Shown here in pieces: positions 7,133 to 15,256 of a DNA stretch of 40,020 nucleotides (position 1 is the first letter of the stretch; each line of letters opens with the position of its first letter). The notes beneath the pieces are model-generated. The model was not told where the DNA came from. It saw only the letters and a list, made by a program, of their open reading frames with translations, and ran no database searches. Location: assembly GCF_000377645.1 (NCBI RefSeq), contig NZ_KB898500.1, positions 1-40,020 of the forward strand, read 5' to 3'. The position numbers and the translations under genes are program-made. This DNA is from Thiomonas sp. FB-6. GTDB taxonomy: Bacteria; Pseudomonadota; Gammaproteobacteria; Burkholderiales; Burkholderiaceae_C.

Positions 7133-8383
7133 ATGGAGACCCACCTGCTGAGCCTGAACGCCGGCTCCTCCAGCCTGAAATTCGCCGTGTTCGAGCCCGC
7201 GGCCGGCTGGAGCCCGGAGCGTCTGCCGACCGCGCTGCTGCGCGGGGAGATCGACCGGCGCGACGACCACGCGCTGCTGCGCTATGCCGCCGCCGGCGAG
7301 GCGCAGCGGAACATCGAGCCGCCGGCGCTGCGCGGCGACATCGGCGCGGAGACGGCCTGGCTGATCGGCTGGCTGCAGCGCGAGCTCGGCCTGGCCGCGC
7401 CGGGCATCGTGGCCCACCGCATCGTGCACGGCGGGCTCAAGCACACGCGGGCGGTGCGCATCGACGCGCGCGTGGAAACCGAACTGCGGCGCCTGAGCTC
7501 GCTGGCGCCGCTGCACCAGGGTCCGGGCCTGCAGGGCGTGCGCGCCGCGCGCCAGGCGCTGCCCGGGGCCGTGCAGGTGGCCTGCTTCGACACCGCCTTC
7601 CACGCCGGACACGAGGACAGCGAACGGCGCTACGCGGTGCCGCGGCGCTGGCACGAGCGCGGCTACCAGCGCTACGGCTTCCACGGTCTGTCCTTCGACG
7701 CCATCAGCCGGCGCCTGCCGGCGCTGCTAGGGCACCGCGCCGAGGGCTGCGTGGTGACGGCCCACCTGGGCAGCGGGGCCAGCGTGTGCGGCATGCGCGC
7801 CCTGCGCAGCGTGAGCACCTCGATGGGTTTCACCGCGCTGGACGGCCTGGTCATGTCCACCCGCTGCGGCTCGCTCGACCCTGGGCTGCTGTTGCGCTGG
7901 ATGGAGCACGACAAGCTGAGCGCGAAGCAGATCTCCGACATGCTCTACCACGAGAGCGGTCTGCTGGGGGTGTCGGAGAGCAGCGGTGACATGCGCGAAC
8001 TGCTGGCCAGCAGCGACCCGCGCGCGCGCCAGGCGGTGGACCTGTTCGTGGCCTCGGTGGTGCGACACGTGGGCGCCACGGCGGCAGCCATCGGCGGCCT
8101 GGACGCCCTGGTCTTCACCGGGGGCATCGGCACCCACCAGGCGCCGGTGCGCGCCGCCGTGGCGCAACGCCTGGGCTGGATGGGGGTGGAACTGGACGAG
8201 GCGGCCAACACGGCCGGCGCGCTGCTGGTCTCGGGCTGCGGCAGCCGCGTGACGGTGCTGGCGCTGCCCACCGACGAGGAAGCGGTGATGGCGCTGCAGG
8301 CGATCGAGGCCTGCGCCGGCACGCAGCCCGCCACGCCCCGGGAAAGCGCCGCGGAGAACGTGCTCGCACAGGGGAGAGGCTAG
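7133..8383 (+). CDS. ackA: Acetate kinase
   Basis: A 416-residue acetate/propionate kinase of the ASKHA fold. It makes acetate and ATP from acetyl phosphate and ADP. The N-terminus LSLNAGSSSLKFAVF is the family signature. AHRIVHGG, CFDTAFHA, YGFHGLSFDAIS (catalytic His), AHLGSGASVCG and FTGGIGTHQ follow in the usual order. Length is slightly above the ~400 norm because of a short C-terminal tail. Third and last gene of the phaC operon. With the upstream phosphotransacylase it gives substrate-level ATP when respiration is limited, in keeping with the FNR-type box before phaC. A second FNR-like box starts 3 bases after the stop. Confidence 0.95.
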   Translation: METHLLSLNAGSSSLKFAVFEPAAGWSPERLPTALLRGEIDRRDDHALLRYAAAGEAQRNIEPPALRGDIGAETAWLIGWLQRELGLAAPGIVAHRIVHGGLKHTRAVRIDARVETELRRLSSLAPLHQGPGLQGVRAARQALPGAVQVACFDTAFHAGHEDSERRYAVPRRWHERGYQRYGFHGLSFDAISRRLPALLGHRAEGCVVTAHLGSGASVCGMRALRSVSTSMGFTALDGLVMSTRCGSLDPGLLLRWMEHDKLSAKQISDMLYHESGLLGVSESSGDMRELLASSDPRARQAVDLFVASVVRHVGATAAAIGGLDALVFTGGIGTHQAPVRAAVAQRLGWMGVELDEAANTAGALLVSGCGSRVTVLALPTDEEAVMALQAIEACAGTQPATPRESAAENVLAQGRG

Positions 8384-8386
8384 GTA

Positions 8387-8449
8387 TTAACCCTGATCAA
8401 ACAGGGGCTTCCAGCAAGGCGTGCAAAAACTTGGGGTTTACCCTATGAT
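8387..8449 (+). promoter_or_regulatory. Second FNR-like box with promoter
   Basis: TTAACCCTGATCAA (8387-8400) matches 8 of 10 positions of TTGAT-N4-ATCAA. A TATGAT -10 box (8444-8449) would start transcription near 8455-8456. The box then centres near -62, the classical class I FNR position. It precedes the small gene at 8479. The match and distances are seen; function is inferred. Confidence 0.5.
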
Positions 8450-8478
8450 GCATTGCGTCAACCAAGGACAATGCCATC

Positions 8479-8691
8479 ATGAACATCAGCCTCGCTCCCC
8501 TGTTTCCCCGCAGCCCCGTGCGCGCGCCCGCGATGGCGCGCCAGGATTGGGTGGGCTCGCTGCGCCAGGCCCTGGCCCAGCGCCGCCAGCGCCGCGACAT
8601 CCGCCTCGTGCTGGAGCGCTCGGAGCGTTACGCCGCGGCCCAGCCCGGCTTCGCCGCCGACCTGCGCGCCGCCGCGCTGCGTCAGCTCTGA
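8479..8691 (+). CDS. Small basic hypothetical protein (70 aa)
   Basis: I do not recognise this protein. After MNISLAPLFPRSP comes an arginine-rich amphipathic helix (residues ~25-52, with AQRRQRRDIRLVLERSERYA) and a tail ending LRAAALRQL. It has no cysteines, membrane segment or signal peptide. It resembles in style the small arginine-rich DUF1127-like proteins of proteobacteria but lacks their motif. An AAGGA lies 11 bases before the ATG. Support for being real: its own TATGAT promoter with an FNR-like box, and a location between ackA and the convergent epimerase gene, 18 bases from the latter's end. It may belong to the same oxygen-responsive set as phaC-pta-ackA. Confidence 0.55.
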   Translation: MNISLAPLFPRSPVRAPAMARQDWVGSLRQALAQRRQRRDIRLVLERSERYAAAQPGFAADLRAAALRQL

Positions 8692-8709
8692 AGCTCCGCG
8701 CGCCGGAGT

Positions 8710-9681
8710 TCAGATCGCCTCGAACTCCAGGCGCATGCGGTGCAGGTAGGGGTGCTGCGCGTCGTGCCAGACGGCACGCCCCAGCGCCGGCCCGTTGGGC
8801 CACGCCTCGGTTTCCAGGCACAGCCCCGCTCCGGGGCGGTGTTCCACGCCCAGCGGGGCCGCCGTGGGGGCAAGGCCCCCGCCGGCGTACAAGTGCAACA
8901 GCGGCTGGTCGCTGAGCAGGCGTAGCGCCAGGCCCCCGGCCTGCAGCCGCGCCACCTCGCGCAGGTCGCCGGCGGGCGTGTCGAGCAGCATCGCCGAGTC
9001 GAGTTCGGGCACCCGCGTCGCGGGAATGGGCCCGGGGCGGCGCCAGTCGCGCCAGCTTTCCTGCACCGGCAGGGGCTCGCCGGGCAATTCGCGCGCATCC
9101 ACCGGCAGGTAGTTCGACGCGTGCACCTGCAACAGGTGGCCGCGCAGGTCCGGGGTGGCGTCCAGGTTCCAGTAGCTGTGCTGCACCAGGTTGATCGGAC
9201 AGGCGGCGCCGGTGCGCGCGCTGGCGGTCCACTCCAGCGCGAAATCCTCCAGCCTGTACTCCACCTCGGCGTCGCAGGCGCCGGGGAAGCCCTGGTCGCC
9301 GTCCGGCGAGTGCAGGCGCAATCGAAGCCCGCTCGCGTCGACGCTCTCCAGATTCCAGTCACGCACCCCGAAACCCGCGCGTCCGCCATGCAGGCAATGA
9401 CCCAGCGCATGGTTGACGTCGAGCTGCCAGCGCCGGCCGTCGCGCTCCAGCACGGCGTCGGCGATGCGGTTGGCGTAGCGCCCGCACACCGCCCCCAGGG
9501 CCATGGTGTCCTCGCGGTAGGCCCGCGGCGCCGCGAATCCCAGGCTCAGCGGCCGCGGCCCCCCGGGCGCGCCCAGCCACCACAGCTGCATGAGCCGCGC
9601 GCCGTAGGGAATCACCCAGGCGGCGAACTCGCGGCTGCGCAGTTCGAGCACCCCTTCGGGGACGCGGGGCAAGGCCTTCAT
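8710..9681 (-). CDS. Aldose 1-epimerase (mutarotase) family protein
   Basis: A 323-residue GalM-like mutarotase that interconverts alpha and beta anomers of hexoses. Catalytic elements are visible: the sugar-binding GRYANRI segment, His in GHCLHGGRAGF, the catalytic His in NLVQHSYWNL, and the catalytic Glu in LCLETEAWPN. These match aldose 1-epimerases in order and spacing. It is the last gene of the sugar operon. Its ATG overlaps the stop of the HAD phosphatase (ATGA, 9678-9681), so it is translated with the transporter operon. It would speed anomer exchange of imported sugar before kinase or isomerase. The preferred sugar is unknown. Confidence 0.88.
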   Translation of the reverse strand: MKALPRVPEGVLELRSREFAAWVIPYGARLMQLWWLGAPGGPRPLSLGFAAPRAYREDTMALGAVCGRYANRIADAVLERDGRRWQLDVNHALGHCLHGGRAGFGVRDWNLESVDASGLRLRLHSPDGDQGFPGACDAEVEYRLEDFALEWTASARTGAACPINLVQHSYWNLDATPDLRGHLLQVHASNYLPVDARELPGEPLPVQESWRDWRRPGPIPATRVPELDSAMLLDTPAGDLREVARLQAGGLALRLLSDQPLLHLYAGGGLAPTAAPLGVEHRPGAGLCLETEAWPNGPALGRAVWHDAQHPYLHRMRLEFEAI

Positions 9682-10379
9682 GAAGCGGCTCCGAGATCAC
9701 GGCGCTCGAGCACCTGCTCGAGCAGCTCCAGGTCGACGCGCTCGAGATGGTCGAGCTGCGCATGCACCAGCTCGCGCACCGGCGCGTCCAGCCCGTCGGC
9801 GGCGGGCACGGCCACCACGCCCAGCCCGGCCGCGCTGAGCGCGCGCACCCCGTTGCTGGAGTCTTCCACGCCCACGGCGTGGCGCGGCGCCACGCCCAGG
9901 CGGCGCAGCGCGAGCTCGTAGAGGTCCGGCGCGGGCTTGCCGCGCGCCACGTCGTCGGCGCAGCACACCACGTCGAAGGCCTGCTCGAATCCGCTCAGGC
10001 GCAGCGCGAGCGAGGCCATGCGCCGCTTCGAGCCGGTGGCCAGAGCCAGCGGAAGCCGCCCGGCCATGCGGCGCAGCAGCTCCGCCGCGCCCGGCATGGG
10101 GCGAAGCTGCGCGGGGTAGGCCTCGGCGACGCGCTGCTCCACCTCGCGCTCGATGTCGGCAAGCTCCAGCGTGCCGCCCAGACGCTCGCGCAGGCGCGAC
10201 AGCCACAGCAGCGAATCCCCGCCGAGCACCGCGCGCCGGTCGGCCTCGCTCCAATCCACGCCGTGCGCGGCCGCGTAGGCGCTGCGCACGCCGTGCCAGA
10301 TGGGCTCGGAATCGACCAGCAGGCCGTCCAGATCGAACACCAGTGCGCGCGCCCGGCGCGCCGAGGCCGGCTGGCTCAC
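9678..10379 (-). CDS. HAD hydrolase, beta-phosphoglucomutase/sugar-phosphatase type
   Basis: A 233-residue HAD-superfamily enzyme with a helical cap. Motif I is LVFDLDGLLVDSEPIW near the start (nucleophile and acid/base Asp). Motif II is LATGS, motif III the lysine in ARGKPAPD, and motif IV GVEDSSNGV. The pattern fits the YniC/beta-phosphoglucomutase group, which dephosphorylates hexitol or 2-deoxyhexose phosphates, or isomerises glucose-1-phosphate. The start is GTG at 10379, overlapping the previous stop as GTGA; no ATG lies near. The end overlaps the epimerase start by 4 bases. In this operon it may clear a non-metabolisable sugar phosphate. Substrate not known. Confidence 0.87.
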   Translation of the reverse strand: MSQPASARRARALVFDLDGLLVDSEPIWHGVRSAYAAAHGVDWSEADRRAVLGGDSLLWLSRLRERLGGTLELADIEREVEQRVAEAYPAQLRPMPGAAELLRRMAGRLPLALATGSKRRMASLALRLSGFEQAFDVVCCADDVARGKPAPDLYELALRRLGVAPRHAVGVEDSSNGVRALSAAGLGVVAVPAADGLDAPVRELVHAQLDHLERVDLELLEQVLERRDLGAAS

Positions 10380-11380
10380 GGGGTCTCGAAGCGCCCGGAG
10401 GATTCGCTGCGGCGCAGGGCGTCGAGCACCCGCATGCGAGCCAGGGCCTGTTCCAGACAGGCCGCGCCGGGCGGGCCGCCGCGGATCTGGCGCACGAAGG
10501 CCTCGGCCTGCAGGCCGTACTGGTCCACCGCCGGCAGCTCGATGCGCCGCGGCTGCGCGTCCTGGGCGGCCCCCTGCACTTCGAGCACGCAGGGCACGTC
10601 GGGCAAGGCGTTGAAGGGCAGCGGCATGTGCAGGCTGCCGCGGCTGCCCACGAGTTGCAGGCTCTGGCGCCGCGCCGATTGCGTGGACACGGCGAAGGCC
10701 AGGCTGCGCCCGGCGCCGAAGTCCAGCAGGCCGGCGGCGTGGCGGTCGGTGCCGAAGGCCGGGTCGCGATCGAAACTGGCGATCACGCGCCGGGGTTGGG
10801 CGCCGAAGCACCATTCGCCGGCGAACACGGCGTAGCAACCGATGTCGTACAGGGCCCCGCCGCCGCTTCGCGCCTGGTTGCGGATGTTGCCGGGGTCGTC
10901 GTTGAAGTAGGAAAACTGCACCTGCGCGTTCAGCGGCTCGCCGATCTCGCCGGCGGCCGCCAGTTCGCGCAAGGCCACCCACTGGGGGTGGAACTCCACC
11001 ATGAAGGCCTCGCGCAGGTGCACGTGGCCGCAGACCTCGCGCAGCGCCTCCAGCTCGGCGGCGTCCAGCGACATGGGCTTCTCGCACAGCACGTGCTTGC
11101 CGGCACGCGCGGCGGCCAGGGTCCAGGGCACGTGCAGGTCGTTGGGCAGCGGGTTGTAGATCACGTCCACGCCGGGGTCGGCCAGCAGTTCCTCGTAGCT
11201 GCCCCAGGCGCGCGCGATGCCGAACTCGGCGGCCATGTCGCGCGCGGCCTGTGCCTGGCGCGAGGCCACCGCCACCACCTCCACGCCTTCGGCGCGCAGC
11301 ATCGCCGGCAGCACCTTGCGGCGCGCGATGTCGGCGGTGGAGAGGATGCCCCAGCGCAGCGGCGCGTGCTCTCGGCTCAT
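10376..11380 (-). CDS. Gfo/Idh/MocA-family oxidoreductase (first in chain from the right: second copy)
   Basis: A 334-residue NAD(P)-dependent oxidoreductase. The N-terminal Rossmann domain carries WGILSTADIARR, the family lysine is in HVLCEKPMSL (EKP motif), and the C-terminal domain contains GGGALYDIGCYAV with the catalytic-site Asp-x-x-x-Tyr/His region. Members act on sugars, inositols or sugar acids. It resembles the dimeric dihydrodiol dehydrogenase/glucose-fructose oxidoreductase branch. There is no Tat signal, so it should be cytoplasmic. The start overlaps the UPF0303 stop and its stop overlaps the HAD start by 4 bases each. A second, divergent paralogue lies at 13138-14136 in the same operon. 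Such pairs often catalyse successive oxidation and reduction steps; the substrate is not visible. Confidence 0.87.
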   Translation of the reverse strand: MSREHAPLRWGILSTADIARRKVLPAMLRAEGVEVVAVASRQAQAARDMAAEFGIARAWGSYEELLADPGVDVIYNPLPNDLHVPWTLAAARAGKHVLCEKPMSLDAAELEALREVCGHVHLREAFMVEFHPQWVALRELAAAGEIGEPLNAQVQFSYFNDDPGNIRNQARSGGGALYDIGCYAVFAGEWCFGAQPRRVIASFDRDPAFGTDRHAAGLLDFGAGRSLAFAVSTQSARRQSLQLVGSRGSLHMPLPFNALPDVPCVLEVQGAAQDAQPRRIELPAVDQYGLQAEAFVRQIRGGPPGAACLEQALARMRVLDALRRSESSGRFETP

Positions 11381-11853
11381 GCCCGCGGCTCCACCGGCAG
11401 CGCGCCCAGCACCTCGACCACGAGTTCGTGGTCCTGCAGCTGCGGCAGCCCGGAGACGCCCACGCAGCCCCAGACCGTTCCGGTGGGGTCGCGCAGCGGC
11501 AGGCAGCCTCCGTGCGAGGCGTAGTCGCGCGGCGGCAGCCCCATCTTGTCGGCCAGCGATGTCTGCTCCAGGGCCATCTGCAGGCCCACCGCATAGGAGC
11601 TGCGCCCGAGCAGTTCCACCGTGTTGCGCTTGCGGCGCACCCAGTCGGTGTTCGACGGGTTGGTGCCGGGCATGGCGTGCAGGAACACGGTATGCCCGCT
11701 CAGGCGCACTTCGATGCTCAGGCTGGCCGAGCGCGCCAACGCCGCCTCGCGCAGCGCCACGCCCAGCTCCCAGGCCCGTTGGGCTCCGAAGGGGGCGCGG
11801 GCCAGCGCCGCTTCCTGCGCGCGCACGCGCTCGATTTCCGCTTGCAGATCCAT
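11377..11853 (-). CDS. UPF0303 / heme-degrading-domain family protein
   Basis: A 158-residue protein of the UPF0303 (YBR137W-like, Haem_degrading/GlcG-related) family. Recognisable are FLHAMPGTNPSNTDWVRRKR, then VELLGRSSYAVGL, LADKMGLPPRDYASHGGCLP and the C-terminal GVSGLPQLQDHELVVE. Function is not established; database names that imply heme degradation rest on distant similarity. It is encoded 7 bases after the AGE isomerase and overlaps the next oxidoreductase by 4 bases, so it belongs to the sugar operon. ATG 11853 begins the family-typical MDLQAEIERV. Confidence 0.83.
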   Translation of the reverse strand: MDLQAEIERVRAQEAALARAPFGAQRAWELGVALREAALARSASLSIEVRLSGHTVFLHAMPGTNPSNTDWVRRKRNTVELLGRSSYAVGLQMALEQTSLADKMGLPPRDYASHGGCLPLRDPTGTVWGCVGVSGLPQLQDHELVVEVLGALPVEPRA

Positions 11854-11860
11854 GGGGGGT

Positions 11861-13120
11861 TCAGCGCGCCCGTGGCGCGTCCAGCCAGTGCAGCACCTCG
11901 TAGCAGGCGCCCATCGTGTGGTAGTCGGTCTTCCCGGCGGGACTCTTGAACTCGTCCAGCGCTTCCCAGGCCGGCCCGCGGATGCGGAACCAGGCGCCGT
12001 AGCGATGGTCGACCAGGTGCTGCCACGACACCTGCCAGATGCGCTCGTACCAGTCCCAGTAGGCATTGTCGCCGGTGCGCACGGCCAGCGCCGCGGCTGC
12101 CGCGAAACTCTCGGCGTGGACCCAGAAGTACTTGTCCGCGTCGCAGACCTGGCCGTCCGGGCCGAAGCCGTAGACCAGGCCGCCGTGCGCCTGGTCCCAG
12201 CCGCGCTGCATGGCGGTGTCGAACAGGTGCCGCGCGCGCTGCAGCAGGCCGGGGTCGCGCCGCGGCTTGGGCAGGCGCTGCTCCAGCATGAGCAGCAGCT
12301 TGGCCCACTCGCTCAGGTGCCCGGTCTGGTAGCCCCAGGGCCGGAAGATGTTGCTGCGGTCGCCGCGGTTGTAGTCCCAGTCGGGCGACCAGCCCGCGTC
12401 GTAGTGCTCCCAGACCAGTCCGCCGGCGCGCTGGGCCAGGCCCTGGGTCACCGAGTCGGCGAGCAGCTCGGCGCGATCCAGGTACTGCGCCTCGCCGGTG
12501 GCGTCGAAGGCCGCCAGCATGGCCTCGCAGGCGTGCATGTTGGCGTTCTGTCCCCGGTAGGAGCCCACGCGCCATTGCGCATCGGCCTCGTCGGCGTACA
12601 GGCCGTGGCGCGGCTCCCACAGGTGCTGCTCCATGAGATCGAAGCTCTCGCGCAGCCAGTGCGCGGCCTCCTCGATGCCGCTGCGCAGCGCGTGCGCGTA
12701 GGCCAGCAGCACAAAGGCCAGGCCGTAGGCGTGGTTGGTGGAGTCGGTGACGTTCGCGTGCTCGCCGTCCCAGTCCAGGGTCCAGGCGTAGCCGCCCTCG
12801 GGCCTGGCGTGGGCCTGGCGCAGGAAGCGCACGCCGTGCGCCACCGCGTCGAGGTGCGCGGCGCCGCCGAAATGGCGCAAGGCCATCGCGTGGTTGAACA
12901 CGAAACGGGTGCTGCTGACCAGATGCCGGCTGCGCCGGTCGTACACGCTGCCGTCGTCCTTGAAATACTGGAAAAAGCCGCCGCTGGGGTCGATTTCCTG
13001 CGGGGCGTAGAAGGCCAGGCTCTGCTGCACGTGCGCGCGCAGGAACTCCGGCGAACGGAAGGCCGGCAGCGGCTGCACGACGCGGGCGGCGGCGCGGTTC
13101 GCTTGAGGGTCGATGGACAT
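11861..13120 (-). CDS. AGE-family aldose-ketose isomerase (mannose isomerase-like)
   Basis: A 419-residue (alpha/alpha)6-barrel protein of the N-acylglucosamine 2-epimerase / mannose isomerase family. Typical segments are SSTRFVFNHAMALRHFG, TLDWDGEHANVTDSTNHAYG, GSYRGQNANMHACEAM, FRPWGYQTGHLSEWAKLL and KTDYHTMGACYEVLHW, which supply the active-site His, Arg and Glu residues. The length and the RGQNANMH motif fit free-sugar aldose-ketose isomerases (mannose to fructose) rather than GlcNAc epimerases. With the fructokinase and pgi at 25.4-28.1 kb it would feed mannose into glucose-6-phosphate; this is inference. The start could instead be GTG at 13141, overlapping the previous stop as GTGA and adding 7 residues. 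Neither start has a good ribosome binding site. Confidence 0.87.
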   Translation of the reverse strand: MSIDPQANRAAARVVQPLPAFRSPEFLRAHVQQSLAFYAPQEIDPSGGFFQYFKDDGSVYDRRSRHLVSSTRFVFNHAMALRHFGGAAHLDAVAHGVRFLRQAHARPEGGYAWTLDWDGEHANVTDSTNHAYGLAFVLLAYAHALRSGIEEAAHWLRESFDLMEQHLWEPRHGLYADEADAQWRVGSYRGQNANMHACEAMLAAFDATGEAQYLDRAELLADSVTQGLAQRAGGLVWEHYDAGWSPDWDYNRGDRSNIFRPWGYQTGHLSEWAKLLLMLEQRLPKPRRDPGLLQRARHLFDTAMQRGWDQAHGGLVYGFGPDGQVCDADKYFWVHAESFAAAAALAVRTGDNAYWDWYERIWQVSWQHLVDHRYGAWFRIRGPAWEALDEFKSPAGKTDYHTMGACYEVLHWLDAPRAR

Positions 13121-13137
13121 CGCGGACAAGACGGGGT

Positions 13138-14136
13138 TCACAACTCCGCGCGCCGCCCCAGGCGCGCCGATTCCAGGGCACCGAGCGCCACCCGCAAGGA
13201 AGCCAGGCCGTCGGCACCGCTGCTCAGCGGCGCGCCGCGCCCGGCGCAGGCCTCGGTGAAGGCACGCAGGGTGGTCTCGTACAGGTTGGCCGGGGGCACT
13301 TCGATCAGGTGCTCGCCGGCTTCGTCGCGCAGCACCAGGCGCGTGGCGCCGGACTGCGACAGCGCGCCCACGGCATACACGTTGGCGCGGGTGCCGAACA
13401 GGTGCAGGCGGCTCTGCGCATGCGCGGCGACGAAGGACTCGTGGCATTGCGCGAGCACGCCGCCGTCGAATTCGAGCACGCTCATCGCGTTGTCCTCGAG
13501 CCCGGCGCGGGCCATGCCGGCGCTGGTGGCGAGGCTGATCACGCCGCGGGGCTCGCGCTGCAGCACGAAGCGCAGGATGTCGGCGTCGTGCACCAGGATG
13601 TCCAGCAGCACCCCGCCGCCGGCTTCCGGGCGGTCCAGGCGCCAGCCCTGCAGGTGGCGCGGCAGGTACACGGCATGCGAGACCTGCGCCGAGTGCACTT
13701 CGCCGAGTTCGCCCGAGGCCACCAGTTCGCGCAGGCGCTGGTTGGCCGGGCTGGCGCGCAGGTGGTGGTTGGTGGCCAGCACCCGGCCGGCCCGTTCGGC
13801 GCAGCGCACCATCTCGCGCGCGTCCCCGGCCGTCATGGCCAGGGGCTTCTCGCACAGCACGTGGCAGCCGTGGCGCAGCGCGGCCAGCGCCTGCTGTGCG
13901 TGCAGCTGGTTGGTCGAGCTGATGTAGACGGCGTCGAAACCGCCCTGCTCCAGCCAGCCCTGCAGATCGCTGCCGGCCAGCGCCAGGCCGTGGCGCTGGG
14001 CGAACTCTCGCGCACGCGCCTCGCTGCCGGAGCAGATGCCCGCCGGCTCGGCGCCGTCGAGCTTGCGCAGCGATTCGATCACCCGGCCGGCGATGTCGCT
14101 GGCCCCGACGAAGCCCCAACGCATGGCCGCACTCAT
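13138..14136 (-). CDS. Gfo/Idh/MocA-family oxidoreductase (first copy, after the ABC ATPase)
   Basis: A 332-residue NAD(P)-dependent oxidoreductase. The Rossmann motif is WGFVGASDIAGR, the EKP motif is in HVLCEKPLAMT, and the C-terminal domain contains GGGVLLDILVHDADILRFV with the catalytic Asp/His positions. It is clearly diverged from the paralogue at 10376-11380. Its ATG overlaps the ABC ATPase stop (ATGA, 14133-14136), and the isomerase gene follows, so it is co-expressed with the transporter. Possible roles are oxidation or epimerisation of the imported sugar through a keto intermediate. No substrate can be assigned from the sequence. Confidence 0.88.
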   Translation of the reverse strand: MSAAMRWGFVGASDIAGRVIESLRKLDGAEPAGICSGSEARAREFAQRHGLALAGSDLQGWLEQGGFDAVYISSTNQLHAQQALAALRHGCHVLCEKPLAMTAGDAREMVRCAERAGRVLATNHHLRASPANQRLRELVASGELGEVHSAQVSHAVYLPRHLQGWRLDRPEAGGGVLLDILVHDADILRFVLQREPRGVISLATSAGMARAGLEDNAMSVLEFDGGVLAQCHESFVAAHAQSRLHLFGTRANVYAVGALSQSGATRLVLRDEAGEHLIEVPPANLYETTLRAFTEACAGRGAPLSSGADGLASLRVALGALESARLGRRAEL

Positions 14137-15248
14137 CCGATGCGCTGCTCGGTCTTGGGATCGAAGAACACGATCTTGGACAGGTCGACCAGCAGCCGCG
14201 CCTTGTGGCCGGCCTGCAGGGACAGGTCGGGTTCCAGGCGCGCGGTCAGTTCCTGGCCGCCCAGGCTGAACACCGCCAGCGTGTCCGCGCCGGTGGGCTC
14301 GACCACCTCGATGGAGACGTCCAGGATGCGCTCCAGCGGGCCCGGCTGCACGCCGTCGTGGGCCAAGCCGATGGCCTCGGCGCGCAGCCCGACGATGAGC
14401 TCGCCGCCAGCGCGCTCGGCCAGCGCCCCGTGCTGCTCCGGCAGGTGCAGCACGGCCTGGTTGGCGCCGTCGGCGCCGTAGACCACGCGCAGGCCGCCGT
14501 CGGCCTGTTCCACGCGGGCCCGCGTGAGGTTCATGCGCGGCGAACCCATGAAGCCGGCCACGAAGGTGTTGGCGGGCTGGTTGTACACCTCGTGCGGGGT
14601 GCCCACCTGCTGCACCACGCCGTCCTTCATCACGGCGATGCGCGTGGCCAGGGTCATGGCCTCGATCTGGTCGTGGGTCACGTACACGATGGTGGCGCGC
14701 AGGCGCTGGTGCAGCTTCTTGATCTCGGTGCGCATGTCCAGGCGCAGCTGCGCGTCCAGGTTGGACAGCGGCTCGTCGAACAGGTACAGCTGGGGCTCGC
14801 GCGCCAGCGCGCGTCCGATGGCCACGCGCTGCCGCTGGCCGCCCGAGAGCTGGCGCGGCTTGCGCGCCAGCAGGTGCTCGATCTGCAGCATCGAGGCCAC
14901 GTGCTTGACCCGGCGCTCGCGCTCGCTCTTGTCCACCTTGCGCATGAGCAGCGGGAACTCGATGTTCTTCTCCACCGTCATGTTCGGGTACAGCGCGTAG
15001 GACTGGAACACCATGGAGATGTTGCGGTCCGCCGGCGGCAGGTTGGTGATGTCGCGCCCGGCCAGCACGACGTTGCCGCCGGTGGGCTCCTCGAGCCCGG
15101 CGATCATGTTCATCAGCGTGCTCTTGCCGCAGCCCGAGGGCCCGACCAGCACGAGGAACTCTCCGTCCGCCATGTCGATGGAAACGTCGTGCAGCACCTT
15201 GACGTTGCCGAAGCTCTTGCGGACGTTCTGGAGTTGAAGCGTGGCCAT
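14133..15248 (-). CDS. ugpC: Carbohydrate ABC transporter ATPase (UgpC/MalK type)
   Basis: A 371-residue ATPase that powers the two permeases encoded just upstream. Walker A is VGPSGCGKSTLMN, the signature is RKPRQLSGGQRQRV, Walker B is LYLFDEPLSNLDA, and the switch His is in YVTHDQIEAM. The C-terminal third is a TOBE regulatory domain (VGLRAEAIGLAH). This architecture is the MalK/UgpC/MsmK class that serves mono- and disaccharide importers. It starts 8 bases after the permease at 15257 and overlaps the Gfo/Idh gene by 4 bases. In Pseudomonas the equivalent gene completes the Gts glucose transporter. Confidence 0.95.
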   Translation of the reverse strand: MATLQLQNVRKSFGNVKVLHDVSIDMADGEFLVLVGPSGCGKSTLMNMIAGLEEPTGGNVVLAGRDITNLPPADRNISMVFQSYALYPNMTVEKNIEFPLLMRKVDKSERERRVKHVASMLQIEHLLARKPRQLSGGQRQRVAIGRALAREPQLYLFDEPLSNLDAQLRLDMRTEIKKLHQRLRATIVYVTHDQIEAMTLATRIAVMKDGVVQQVGTPHEVYNQPANTFVAGFMGSPRMNLTRARVEQADGGLRVVYGADGANQAVLHLPEQHGALAERAGGELIVGLRAEAIGLAHDGVQPGPLERILDVSIEVVEPTGADTLAVFSLGGQELTARLEPDLSLQAGHKARLLVDLSKIVFFDPKTEQRIG

Positions 15249-15256
15249 GATTTGGT

